Source: Rhodoblastus acidophilus
GTDB lineage: Bacteria; Pseudomonadota; Alphaproteobacteria; Rhizobiales; Beijerinckiaceae
Length of the DNA: 64,000 nt
Direction: 5' to 3'
Assembly: GCF_009720655.1 (NCBI RefSeq)
Contig: NZ_WNKS01000001.1
Coordinates: 1 to 64,000, forward strand
In this document: one piece after another, positions 22,974-31,840 of the stretch
How the letters are laid out: each line of letters starts with the position of its first letter
How positions within the stretch are numbered: the first letter of the stretch is position 1
Notes under the pieces: model-generated
What the model saw: only the letters and a program-made list of their open reading frames with translations
Told to the model about the DNA's origin: nothing
Database searches by the model: none
Program-made: the position numbers and the translations under genes

Positions 22974-24574
22974 AGGACGTTTTGCTCGTCGCGACCCTCG
23001 CCGCGCCGCTGGCGTTTTTGGCGGCCTGTTTCGTCCGGGCGTGGCGGCCGCGTGCGCTTGGCTTGCAATTTCTCGCGCCGGCGCCGGGTCTCGCCGCCGG
23101 GCTTCTGGGTCTGAGCGGGACGCCTGTCTCCGTTTCAGGTTTGGGTTTTGCGTTGCGCCTCGATCCGCCGGGGGCGCTGCTGCTCAGCTTTTCGGCTCTG
23201 CTGTGGATCGTGGCGAGCGCCGCGCTTTGGCGCGAAAAGGCGCCCGATGCGCGTTTCGGCGTCTGCTGGCTGCTGACCATGATCGGCAGTCTCGGGGTGT
23301 TCGTCGCCGGCGATCTCGTCTCGTTCTATCTGCTTTATGCGCTGGTCAGCCTGCCCGCCTATGGGCTGTTCGCCTTTTCCGACGACCCCGAGAAAAAACG
23401 CGCCGGGGCGGTCTATCTGGCTTTTGCGCTGGCCGGCGAGGCCGTGTTGCTGGCGGCTTTCGCGCTGCTCGCGGCGGGCGCGCCGCAGGGGGTGGGGATC
23501 GCCGAGGTCATGGCCGCGCTGCCCGCGTCGCCGTATCGCGGCGCCGTCCTTGTGCTGGTTGTCGCCGGTTTCGGCATGAAAATGGGCCTCGTTCCCTTCA
23601 ACGGCTGGATGCCGCTTAATTATCGCGCCGCGCCGATTCCCGTCGCCGCCGTGCTGAGCGGCGCGGGCGTCAAAGCCGGGGTGATCGGGCTGCTGCGCTT
23701 CCTGCCACTTGGCGCGTCGATGGCGGAGGCGGGCGAGGCGCTCGCCATTTTGGGGTTTGTCACGGCCTTTTATGGCTTGGCCGTCGGCCTGACACAGCGG
23801 GAGTCCAAGAGCATTCTCGCCTATTCCAGCATCAGCCAGATGGGGGTGATCGCCGCAGCGCTCGGGCTCGGGCTGGCGGCGGCCGACAGTGGGGCGGCGG
23901 GCGACATGGCGTTTTACGCCGCCAATCATCTGCTGGTGAAAGCGGCTCTGTTCGTGACGATTGGCGCGCTCGCCGCGCGGCAGCCATTGTGGGCGTTGGC
24001 GCTGGCGGGCGCGCTGGCCTTGAGCCTCGCCGGCCTGCCGCTGACCGGCGGCGCCCTGGCCAAGCTCGCGTCAAAAGCGCAATTCGATGCGGGCTGGCCG
24101 AAAAATCTGGCGACGCTTTCGTCGATCGGCAGCGCCATGCTGATGACCCATTTTTTCACACGGCTTGTGTCGGGAGACGCGGCGAAAGACGCCGCTACGG
24201 AAACACCCGCCGCGCTGGCGCGTCTGTGGCCGGCGGTCGCGCTCGGCGCGTTGCTTTTGCCCTGGCTGTTCGCCGACAATCCCGGCGAAGCGCTGAAGCT
24301 CGACGCGCTCTGGGACGGTTTGTGGCCGGTTGCGACCGGCGTGGCGCTCGCGCTGGTCTGGCGGCGCTTGTCGGTCCCGCAAATTCCGGCAGGGGACAGC
24401 ATCGTTCTTTACGAACGCGGTTTTGCGCGGCTGATGGCGCTCGGCCCGGCTTTCGAGCGGGCGGACGCCAACCTGCGGCAATGGCCGGCGGCGGGCGTCT
24501 CGTTGCTGCTGATCGTGCTCGCTTTGCTGGCGGCGGGTTTAGAGCAGGCTGCTGAAAAAGTCCCGTTCCGATAG
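22970..24574 (+). CDS. Second D-type antiporter subunit (NuoL/M/N-like)
   Basis: 534 residues from a GTG overlapping the mnhD stop. About 14 membrane helices. The proton-translocation residues persist (DLVSFYLLYALVSLPAYGLFAF with Ala-Leu where Glu is usual, KMGLVPFNGWMPLNY, NHLLVKAALFVTIGALA), so the TM5 Glu seen in MnhD as ALELL appears replaced by ALVSL. The last dozen codons (EQAAEKVPFR) run into a MITE-like repeat, so the natural C-terminus may have been altered. It could be the partner that replaces MrpA in this operon (inference). Confidence 0.85.
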   Translation: MKDVLLVATLAAPLAFLAACFVRAWRPRALGLQFLAPAPGLAAGLLGLSGTPVSVSGLGFALRLDPPGALLLSFSALLWIVASAALWREKAPDARFGVCWLLTMIGSLGVFVAGDLVSFYLLYALVSLPAYGLFAFSDDPEKKRAGAVYLAFALAGEAVLLAAFALLAAGAPQGVGIAEVMAALPASPYRGAVLVLVVAGFGMKMGLVPFNGWMPLNYRAAPIPVAAVLSGAGVKAGVIGLLRFLPLGASMAEAGEALAILGFVTAFYGLAVGLTQRESKSILAYSSISQMGVIAAALGLGLAAADSGAAGDMAFYAANHLLVKAALFVTIGALAARQPLWALALAGALALSLAGLPLTGGALAKLASKAQFDAGWPKNLATLSSIGSAMLMTHFFTRLVSGDAAKDAATETPAALARLWPAVALGALLLPWLFADNPGEALKLDALWDGLWPVATGVALALVWRRLSVPQIPAGDSIVLYERGFARLMALGPAFERADANLRQWPAAGVSLLLIVLALLAAGLEQAAEKVPFR

Positions 24575-24728
24575 CCATGGTTCGAGACGGCTGCTTCGCA
24601 GCCTCCTCACCATGAGGGATTTTCTCTATATAAAATAATCGAGTAGCCCTCACCCTGAGGAGCCCGCCTTGGCGGGCGTCTCGAAGGGCGGGGGCGGCCC
24701 ACGGGTTTTTCAGCTGCAGCCTGTTCTA
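24539..24728. mobile_element. MITE-like 190-bp element with imperfect terminal inverted repeats
   Basis: The left end TTAGAGCAGGCTGCTGAAAA and the right end, read on the minus strand as TTAGAACAGGCTGCAGCTGA, are imperfect inverted repeats. Inside, GGTTCGAGACGGCTGCTTCG and CCTCACCATGAGGG face CCCTCACCCTGAGGAGCCCG and GTCTCGAAGGG, giving a largely self-complementary unit with an AT-rich centre (24618-24640). No coding capacity. It contains the stop codons of both convergent flanking genes. Confidence 0.65.
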
Positions 24729-27700
24729 AGCTGAAACCGGCTCCTTGACGCGGAAGAAGATCACGTAGAGCGCGGGCAGGACCAGCAGGGTCAGGATCGT
24801 GGCCACGAACAGGCCGCCCATGATGGCGAAGGCCATTGGGCCCCAGAAAACCGTCGGCGCGATCGGGATGAAGCCGAGCACGGTCGAGATCGCCGTCAGC
24901 ATGATCGGCCGGAAGCGCGACATCGCGCCCTCGACGATCGCGTCCCACATCGCCAGACCCTGCTTGCGCTCGGCCTCGATCTGCTCGATCAGGATCACGG
25001 CGTTGCGCGCGATCATGCCCATCAGCGCCAATATGCCGAGAATGGCGACAAAACCGAGCGGCCGTCCGGACAGCAGCAGCGCCAGGACGATGCCGATCAG
25101 GCCCATCGGCACCAGGCTCAGCACCATGGCGAGTCTGCTAAAGCTGTGAAGCTGCGCCATCAGGAACAGCAGCATCAGGAACAGCATCAACGGGATCATG
25201 GCGAAGACCGAGGCTTGCGACTTGGCGCTCTCCTCGACCGTGCCGGCGACCGCTATGTTGTATCCCTTGGGCAGGCTGGCGTTGAGGCTGTCGACCGCCG
25301 GCGTCAGCGCGGCCACGACCGCCTCGGGCGTGGCGCCGGCGACGACATCGGCCTGCACCGTCAGCGTCGGCGTGCGGTCGCGCCGCCACACCAGTGGATA
25401 TTCCTGCTCGAATTCGAACCGCGCGATCTGGCTCAGCGGCGCGGTGCGTCCGCTCGGCAGCGGAATTTGGAGGGATTGCAGCGTGTCCAGCGACACCCGC
25501 TGCTCGTCCTGGGCGCGGGCGACCACGTCCACCAGATAGATGTCGTCGCGCACTTGCGTGATCGGCGTCCCGATCATCACCGTGTTGAGATAGGAGGACA
25601 GGGCCTGCGAACTTAAGCCCAGCAGCCGCGCCTGATCCTGGTCGATCACCACCCGCGCCTTGCGTGCGGGCGCCATCCAGTCGTAGTTCACGCGGCGCAG
25701 ATCGGTGTTGGCGCCGAGCACCGCGCCGAGACGCAGGGCGATGTCGCGGGTCTGGCTCAGGTCCGGGCCGCTGACGCGATATTGCACCGGCCAGCCCACC
25801 GGCGGCCCCAGCTCCAGCGGCGAAACGCGGGCGACGACGCCCGGGAGTTTCTCGGCAAGCGCCGTCTCCAGCTTGGCGTGCAACCGCTCCCGCGCGGAAA
25901 CGTCCTTGGCGATGACCACCGCCTGGGCGAAGAAATCATTGGCGAGCTGCACGTTGAGCGGGAGATAGAAGCGGATCGCGCCGCGCCCGACATAGGCGCT
26001 CCAGCTGGCGACGTCGGGATCGTCCTTGAGCAGGGCGTCGAGGTCTTGCGCCGCGCGGTCGGTGGCGAAGATCGAGGCGTTTTGCGGCAGGGTCAGATCG
26101 ACCACCAGTTCCGGCCGGTCGGAGGCCGGGAAGAACTGGCGCGGGACCAGTTGCAGCGCCAGCAGCGAGGCGACGAAACAGGCGATCGTGACCGCGACGG
26201 TCAGCCAACGCCGGCGCATCGCCCCGAGAAGGACAAACTTGAAGGCGCCCATGATGCGGCTGGGCTTGGCGTCCGGTTTGACTTTCGGCGCCTTGAGCAG
26301 CCAGACGCCGAGCAGGGGCGCGAACAGCACCGCGACGAACCAGGAGACGATCAGCGCGATCGAGACCACGGCGAAGATGGAGAATGTGTATTCGCCGGCC
26401 GAGGATTTGGCGAAGCCGATCGGCACGAAGCCGGCCGCCGTGATGAAGGAGCCGGTGAGCATGGGAAAGGCCAGCGATTCATAGGCGACGGTCGCCGCCT
26501 TTTCCTTGCTGTCGCCCGCCGCCATGCGCGAAATCATCACATCGACCGTGGTCATGGCGTCGTCGACCAGCAGGCCGAGCGCGATGATCAGCGCGCCCAG
26601 CGAAATGCGCTGCAGGTCGATGCCGAAATATTGCATGATCGGAAAAATAATCGCGACCGTCAGCGGGATCGACAGCGCCACCACCGCGCCCGGTCGGAAG
26701 CCGAGGCTGACGATGCTCACCGCCATGATGATGGCGATGGCCTGCCACAGCGATTCCATGAATTCGCCGATGGCGTGATCGACCACCACGGGCTGGTCGG
26801 AAACGAGAGTCACGTCGATGCCGAGCGGCAGGTCGGCGGTCGCCGCGTCGAGCGATTTTTTCACATTGCGCCCGAGCGCCAGAATGTCGCCGCCGTCCGC
26901 CATGGCGATGGCGAGGCCGATCGCCGGCTTGCCGTTGACGCGGAACATCGGTTGCGGCGGATCGATGGGGGCGCGGCGGATCGAGCCGATGTCGCGCAGG
27001 CGGATCAGCCGGCCGTTGGAGGAGAAATTGACGTCGAGGAGGTCGTTTTCGGACTGGAACGCGCCCGTCACCCGGATCGAAATCTTTTCGTCGCCGGTCT
27101 GGATGGCGCCCGCCGGGATCACCGCGTTCTGGGCCTGGATGGCGGCGATCAGGGCGGCGCGGTCGATGCCTAATCCCGCGAGTTCGCGGGTCGAGAATTC
27201 GAAATAGATCTGTTCGTCCTGGGCGCCGAGAATTTCGATTTTCGAAACATCGGGCACATGCAGAAGCTTTGACCTGATGTCCTCGACATGGTCGCGCAAT
27301 TCGCGGGAGCTAAAGCCGTTGTCGGCCGTAAAACCGTAGATCAGGCCGTAGGTGTCGCCGAAATCGTCGTTGAAGAACGGGCCGACCACGCCCTGCGGCA
27401 GGGTGCGCCGGATGTCCCCAATATTCTTGCGCACCTGATACCAGATGTCGGGCACGTCCCTGGGCGGGGTCGAGCCCTTGAGGGTCACAAAAATCGTGGT
27501 CCGTCCGGGGGTGGTGTAGGAGCGCAGGAAGTCGATGCCTTTCGTCTCCTGCAATTTGCGTTCGAGACGCTCGGTGACCTGATCGAGCGTGTCGTCGAGG
27601 GTCGCGCCCGGCCAGCCCGCCTGCACCACCATGGCGCGGAAGGTGAACGCCGGATCCTCGTTGCGCCCGAGCCGGACATAGGACATCAGTCCGGCGACGA

Positions 27701-27773
27701 CGATGGCGATCATCGCGAAGATGACGAACGATCGATGTTTTAAGGCCCAGTCGGAGAGATTGGGGCCGGTCAT
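24726..27773 (-). CDS. RND efflux permease, AcrB/HAE1-like
   Basis: 1015 residues, inner-membrane proton-driven exporter. The N-terminus MTGPNLSDWALKHRSFVIFAMI is transmembrane helix 1, and two large periplasmic loops follow. The paired proton-relay Asp residues are D404 and D405 in LGLLVDDAMTTVDVM. The C-terminal half repeats the pattern (FVAILGILALMGMIARNAVILIEQIE). It overlaps the adaptor gene upstream by ATGA and forms a pump with it; no outer-membrane channel is encoded here, so it may borrow a TolC-type protein. Substrate unknown. No regulator gene is adjacent. Confidence 0.94.
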   Translation of the reverse strand: MTGPNLSDWALKHRSFVIFAMIAIVVAGLMSYVRLGRNEDPAFTFRAMVVQAGWPGATLDDTLDQVTERLERKLQETKGIDFLRSYTTPGRTTIFVTLKGSTPPRDVPDIWYQVRKNIGDIRRTLPQGVVGPFFNDDFGDTYGLIYGFTADNGFSSRELRDHVEDIRSKLLHVPDVSKIEILGAQDEQIYFEFSTRELAGLGIDRAALIAAIQAQNAVIPAGAIQTGDEKISIRVTGAFQSENDLLDVNFSSNGRLIRLRDIGSIRRAPIDPPQPMFRVNGKPAIGLAIAMADGGDILALGRNVKKSLDAATADLPLGIDVTLVSDQPVVVDHAIGEFMESLWQAIAIIMAVSIVSLGFRPGAVVALSIPLTVAIIFPIMQYFGIDLQRISLGALIIALGLLVDDAMTTVDVMISRMAAGDSKEKAATVAYESLAFPMLTGSFITAAGFVPIGFAKSSAGEYTFSIFAVVSIALIVSWFVAVLFAPLLGVWLLKAPKVKPDAKPSRIMGAFKFVLLGAMRRRWLTVAVTIACFVASLLALQLVPRQFFPASDRPELVVDLTLPQNASIFATDRAAQDLDALLKDDPDVASWSAYVGRGAIRFYLPLNVQLANDFFAQAVVIAKDVSARERLHAKLETALAEKLPGVVARVSPLELGPPVGWPVQYRVSGPDLSQTRDIALRLGAVLGANTDLRRVNYDWMAPARKARVVIDQDQARLLGLSSQALSSYLNTVMIGTPITQVRDDIYLVDVVARAQDEQRVSLDTLQSLQIPLPSGRTAPLSQIARFEFEQEYPLVWRRDRTPTLTVQADVVAGATPEAVVAALTPAVDSLNASLPKGYNIAVAGTVEESAKSQASVFAMIPLMLFLMLLFLMAQLHSFSRLAMVLSLVPMGLIGIVLALLLSGRPLGFVAILGILALMGMIARNAVILIEQIEAERKQGLAMWDAIVEGAMSRFRPIMLTAISTVLGFIPIAPTVFWGPMAFAIMGGLFVATILTLLVLPALYVIFFRVKEPVSA

Positions 27774-28855
27774 GAGCGCTCTCCGACCAGCCGCACCTGC
27801 TGTCCCGGATGAAGCGCCTGGACGCCCGCCGTGACCACGATCTCGCCGGGCTCAAGGCCGCTGGACAGGACCACGGTTCCGGGATCGAAGCGCAGGACTT
27901 CGACGGGTTTGAGCGTCACGGACAGGGTTTGGGGATCGACCACCCACACCGCCGGACTGGCGCCGGACGCGGTGAGCGCGCTGGCGGGGATCGACAGGCC
28001 GTGTCCCTGATCGACATCAACCCGGCCCGTCACCGTCGCGCCGAGGCGCATGGCGGGCGGCGGATCGTTGACCGCGACCCGGACCTTGAAGGTGCGGGTG
28101 ACCGGATCGGCCTGGGGATCGACCTGGCGCACCCGGCCCTTGGCGGTCACCGAGGGATCGTCGGTCAGGGCGATGGTGACGTCGACGTCCGAGGGCGCCG
28201 TGCGCAGAACCTGCGCCGGGACGTCGAAGACGGCGTCCCAGCCGTGGTCGCGCGCGACCGTGAACACCATCTGTCCCGGCTGGACAACCTCGCCCGATTC
28301 CGCGCCGCGGCGGGTCACCGTGCCCTCCACACCGACCTTGAGCTCGGTGAAGCCAACGCGATCCTCCGCGATTTCGACTTGCGCCTTGGCGTCGTCCACG
28401 CCGGCCTGGGCGGAGCGCAGGGCTTGCTGCGCCTTGTCGAAATTGGCGCGTGTGGTCCAGCCCTGCCGCAGCAGGGTCTGCTGGCGGTCGAAATGATTCG
28501 AATCCTGCTCCAGCCTTCCCTTGGCGGCGGACAGCGCGGCGCGCGCCGAGCGCAGGGCGTTGATTTCGTTCTGGGGATCGAGCCGGGCGACGATCTGGTC
28601 CGGCGTCACGCGGTCGCCGGCGTCGGCCTTGCGCTCGATGATCCGGCCACCGATGCGGAAGGCCAGCGCGACCTCCTTTTCCGCCTGGAGCTGGCCGGTC
28701 AGCGAAATGGCCTGCCCGAGGCTCGCCTTTTCCACGGTGATGGTCCGCACCGGGCGCGGCGGCGGCGCCTCTTGCGCGGTCTCCTGCTTGCAGCCGGCAA
28801 ACACCAGCAGGGATGCAGCGAGCAGCAGGCGCGCATGCGGGCGGATCAGGGGCAT
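27770..28855 (-). CDS. RND efflux periplasmic adaptor (membrane fusion lipoprotein)
   Basis: 361 residues. The lipobox LVFAGC puts the acylated Cys at about residue 22. The order is a lipoyl half-motif (GGRIIERKADAGDRVTPDQIVARLDP), a coiled-coil hairpin at about 100-165 (rich in Ala/Arg/Gln), the second lipoyl half (VEGTVTRRGAESGEVVQPGQMVF), a beta-barrel domain and a membrane-proximal domain ending VTAGVQALHPGQQVRLVGE. It bridges the RND permease to an outer-membrane channel. It is the first gene of the two-gene unit. Confidence 0.93.
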   Translation of the reverse strand: MPLIRPHARLLLAASLLVFAGCKQETAQEAPPPRPVRTITVEKASLGQAISLTGQLQAEKEVALAFRIGGRIIERKADAGDRVTPDQIVARLDPQNEINALRSARAALSAAKGRLEQDSNHFDRQQTLLRQGWTTRANFDKAQQALRSAQAGVDDAKAQVEIAEDRVGFTELKVGVEGTVTRRGAESGEVVQPGQMVFTVARDHGWDAVFDVPAQVLRTAPSDVDVTIALTDDPSVTAKGRVRQVDPQADPVTRTFKVRVAVNDPPPAMRLGATVTGRVDVDQGHGLSIPASALTASGASPAVWVVDPQTLSVTLKPVEVLRFDPGTVVLSSGLEPGEIVVTAGVQALHPGQQVRLVGERS

Positions 28856-28886
28856 GGTTCCAACTCCGGATTGGCGACTTTTCTTT

Positions 28887-30362
28887 TTAGAAGGACCCGA
28901 CCGTCGAGCCGAGCACGATGACCGCGACCAGGGCGACGATCGCCCCGAGAATGGCGACCATGAAAATGTCCTTGTAACTCGCGCTGTGGTTGGAGCCGCA
29001 GACCGCCAGCAAGGTCACCACCGCGCCATTGTGCGGCAGGCTGTCGAGCGTGCCGGCTCCGATCACCGCGACGCGATGCAGCAGGGCGGGGTCCATGCCG
29101 ATGGCCGCCGCGCGCTGAAGATAGGTGGCGCCGAGCGCGTCGAGGGCGATGGTCAGGCCGCCCGAGGCCGAGCCGGTGAGCGCGGCAAGGGTGTTGGTCG
29201 CCACCGCCAGCGACACCAGCGGCCCCCCGCCAATGCCGAGCACCGCCTCGCGCACCATGGCGAAGGCCGGCAGCGCCGCGACCACGGCGCCGAAGCCGAC
29301 GAGGCTCGCCACGCTGATCGCCGGCAGGGCGGAGGCGTTGACGCCGGCGTCCATGGTGGCGCGCAGATTGGGCAGGCGGCGCCCGTTCAGCGCCAGCGTG
29401 GTCAGGATCGCCAGGGTGAGGGCGGTGAGCACCGACCACACGCCGGTGACGGCGGACGGCTGTATCGAGCCCCATTCCGGCTTGGCCAAAAAGCTGAGGT
29501 CGAGTCGCGGCAGGACGACCAGCGACAGGACCAGATTCGCGAGGATGACGACGACGATCGGCGCCGCCGCCTTCCAGAACGGCGGATTGGCGGTCGCGAC
29601 CGCGCCATGGGCGATTTCGGCGGGATCGAATTCATGCGAGGCGGTGGCGCGCTCGCGAAGGGTTTCGTCGCCGGCGAGCTCGCCCGCCGATCTCAGTTCG
29701 GCTTCGTCGCCGAACCCCTCGCCCCGGGCGTGCGCCGCCGCCTCCGCGCGCGCCAGCCACCACAGGCCGAAGCCGAGCATGATGGCGGAGGCGATCAGGC
29801 CGAGGCCCGGCGCGGCGAAGGGCGTGGTGCCGAAGAACGGCATCGGAATGGTGTTTTGGATCGAGGGCGCGCCGGGCATGGCCGACATGGTGAAGGTGGA
29901 CGTGCCCAGCATGATCGCCGCCGGCATCAGCCGCCGCGGAATTTTGGCGGCGCGGAACAGGCCCATGGCCATGGGCGCGATCACAAAAAAGGCGACGAAC
30001 AGGCTGACGCCGCCATAGGTGACGACGGCGCCGCCAAGGACGACGGCGAGAATCGCCCGCTTCGTCCCGAGTTTTTCTGTCATGGCGTCGGCGATAGAAG
30101 CGACGGAGCCCGAATCCTCCATCAGCTTGCCGAACAGGGCGCCAAGCAAAAAAATCGGAAAGAATTGCGCCAGAAACACCGAAGCGCTGCGCATAAAAGT
30201 CTGGGTCCAGTGCGCCAGCAGCGGCTCGCTGGACAAAAGCGCCGCGACCATGGTCGCGATCGGCGCCAGCAGCAGCACGCTCCAGCCCCGGAACGCGAGC
30301 CAGATCAGCAGGCTCAGGCCCAGGAGAATGCCCAGGAGGCCGATCAGATCGGAACCGCTCAT
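28887..30362 (-). CDS. GntP-family permease (gluconate/hydroxybutyrate type)
   Basis: 491 residues with about 12 membrane segments. GntP-type features are PIFLLGALFGKLMEDSGSVASIADAMTEKLG, GGVSLFVAFFVIAPMAMGLFRAA, TSTFTMSAMPGAPSIQNTIPMPFFGT and the C-terminal GTLDSLPHNGAVVTLLAVCG. A hydrophilic loop (about 215-265) divides the two halves. The start at 30362 has GGAGGAG inside the patatin stop region and begins two bases after that stop, so the two are translationally linked. The family carries gluconate, other sugar acids and D-3-hydroxybutyrate; the last fits the patatin neighbour best (inference). Confidence 0.87.
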   Translation of the reverse strand: MSGSDLIGLLGILLGLSLLIWLAFRGWSVLLLAPIATMVAALLSSEPLLAHWTQTFMRSASVFLAQFFPIFLLGALFGKLMEDSGSVASIADAMTEKLGTKRAILAVVLGGAVVTYGGVSLFVAFFVIAPMAMGLFRAAKIPRRLMPAAIMLGTSTFTMSAMPGAPSIQNTIPMPFFGTTPFAAPGLGLIASAIMLGFGLWWLARAEAAAHARGEGFGDEAELRSAGELAGDETLRERATASHEFDPAEIAHGAVATANPPFWKAAAPIVVVILANLVLSLVVLPRLDLSFLAKPEWGSIQPSAVTGVWSVLTALTLAILTTLALNGRRLPNLRATMDAGVNASALPAISVASLVGFGAVVAALPAFAMVREAVLGIGGGPLVSLAVATNTLAALTGSASGGLTIALDALGATYLQRAAAIGMDPALLHRVAVIGAGTLDSLPHNGAVVTLLAVCGSNHSASYKDIFMVAILGAIVALVAVIVLGSTVGSF

Positions 30363-30364
30363 GA

Positions 30365-31414
30365 TCAGCACTCCTCCAGCAGGACGTCGAGATCGGCGGT
30401 CGATTTTTTGCCGAGGTCGTCGCCATGGGCGGTCAAGAATGCGTCGGCGGCCTTGCGGCCCTCCTCCTTGAGCAGGCTGAGGAAGGCCCCCTCGGCGTTG
30501 AGCTTGGACGAGGCGCCGAAATCCGCGAGCTTGTCGGTGAGGATGCGATGGGTGCGCATTTCCGCCCAGCGGCACGCCTCGCCCGTGCCCGGATCGACCG
30601 CCTGTCGCAGCAGCGCGATCATGCGCAATTCCTTCATCAGCGGCGAATTGAACGAGATCTCATTGAGCCGGTCGAGAATTTCGCTCGCCGTGCGCGGAGT
30701 CGTCCGGCGCTCGCGCGGATTGATCTGCACCAGGATGACGTCGTGGGCGTCGCTCTCGCGCACCAGCGGCGTGATCGTCGGATTGCCGGCGTAGCCGCCG
30801 TCCCAATAGGGCTCGCCGTCGATTTCGATGGCCTGGAACATGGTCGGCAGGCAGGCCGAGGCGAGCAGGACGTCCGGCGTGATCTCCTTGTTGCGGAACA
30901 CGCGGCCTCGCCCGGTGTGGACATTGGTCGCCGTGATGAACAGCTTGATTCCCGCCTCGTTGAGATGGGCGAAATCGATGCTGTCCTCAAGCAGCGACCG
31001 CAGCGGATTATGGCCGAACGGATTGAGGTTGTAGGGTGAGACGACCCGGCTCAGCAGGTCCAACATGATATAGCCGGGAGAGGCGTCGAGCGACCAGCGG
31101 TTCATCAGCCGGTCGAGCGGCGAGCGCTGGATCGGGCTGAAGCGGGCGGCCTCCGCGACCCGACCCCAGTAGGCGTCGAGCGCCTGCCGCGCGCCGGGCG
31201 CGCCGCCCTGCATATAGCCGCTGACGAGAACGGCGGCGTTCATCGCCCCCGCCGACGTGCCGGAAATGGCCTCGATCCTCAGCCAGGGCTCTTCGAGCAG
31301 ACGATCCAGCACGCCCCAGGCGAAGGCGCCATGCGAGCCGCCGCCTTGCAAGGCGAGATCGACGAGGACGTTTTCGCGGGGCGCCTGGGCCGTCTCAACC
31401 GGTGTGCCTGTCAT
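30365..31414 (-). CDS. Patatin-like phospholipase family protein (DUF3734-type)
   Basis: 349 residues. The patatin catalytic dyad is Ser54 in GTSAG and Asp205 in WDGGYAGNP, with the oxyanion loop LALQGGGSHGAFAWGV at about 20-35. The C-terminal 120 residues (RTTPRTASEILDRLNEISFN, LLKEEGRKAADAFL) match the DUF3734 extension. The family hydrolyses acyl esters; related alphaproteobacterial genes often lie beside 3-hydroxybutyrate dehydrogenase, and some patatins act on polyhydroxyalkanoate granules, so a storage-polymer role is possible (inference). It leads a two-gene unit with the GntP permease. Confidence 0.88.
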   Translation of the reverse strand: MTGTPVETAQAPRENVLVDLALQGGGSHGAFAWGVLDRLLEEPWLRIEAISGTSAGAMNAAVLVSGYMQGGAPGARQALDAYWGRVAEAARFSPIQRSPLDRLMNRWSLDASPGYIMLDLLSRVVSPYNLNPFGHNPLRSLLEDSIDFAHLNEAGIKLFITATNVHTGRGRVFRNKEITPDVLLASACLPTMFQAIEIDGEPYWDGGYAGNPTITPLVRESDAHDVILVQINPRERRTTPRTASEILDRLNEISFNSPLMKELRMIALLRQAVDPGTGEACRWAEMRTHRILTDKLADFGASSKLNAEGAFLSLLKEEGRKAADAFLTAHGDDLGKKSTADLDVLLEEC

Positions 31415-31657
31415 CGAGTCTCGCTGAAATTGCTTGATAGATCAGAGGCTTAATCGAATCTTTGCGTCAGCCCTGACCGAGAGGGTGCGGCTATTCTTCG
31501 CAGTTGCGATGCAGACCGTCAACCGGGAGCGCGGTCCGATTTGTGGGCGACGCCTCGCTCGGAAGGCGCCGGAGCTGGAATTTTGCGCGCTACAACAGCC
31601 GTTGGCGAGGGGCTTGGCGCTGCGCCCGGCGCCCTGGAAGGGGTTGCTTCGTGGATA

Positions 31658-31689
31658 TTGCATTGCAAAAAATAGTTATCGCAATGCAA
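31658..31689. promoter_or_regulatory. Inverted repeat TTGCATTGC-N14-GCAATGCAA
   Basis: Perfect 9-bp arms around an AT-rich 14-base spacer (AAAAAATAGTTATC), about 67 bases upstream of the FNR-like box. It may be a regulator operator or part of the divergent promoter. Confidence 0.45.
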
Positions 31690-31755
31690 CAATAAAGGCC
31701 CCGCCACGCGCAATAAATCGCGCCGCTCTTGATCCGCTCTATTTGTGTTCGCGCC

Positions 31756-31769
31756 TTGACAAGGATCAA
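31756..31769 (+). promoter_or_regulatory. FNR/FixK-type box TTGAC-AAGG-ATCAA
   Basis: Matches the TTGAY-N4-RTCAA consensus. Its centre is about 78 bases before the transporter ATG; activation from -41.5 would start transcription near 31804, leaving a short leader with TAGGAGAG before the gene. This suggests low-oxygen induction of the arginine cluster. Confidence 0.6.
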
Positions 31770-31840
31770 TCCGCAGCTGCATCTTGCCTCGCGAATGGAA
31801 CGAATTGTTTGTGAAAAATGAATAAATCTAGGAGAGCCGA

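Larger units (their letters stand above)
31415..31840. other. Divergent regulatory region between patatin and arginine genes
   Basis: 426 bases without a convincing gene. It contains the dyad at 31658-31689 and the FNR/FixK-like box at 31756-31769, and is AT-richer in its right half. Confidence 0.6.

Noticed and set aside
31434-31814. Possible small gene in the patatin/arcD gap
   Set aside because: It lacks a ribosome site, runs through the regulatory dyad and the FNR-like box, and shows no protein-like pattern.
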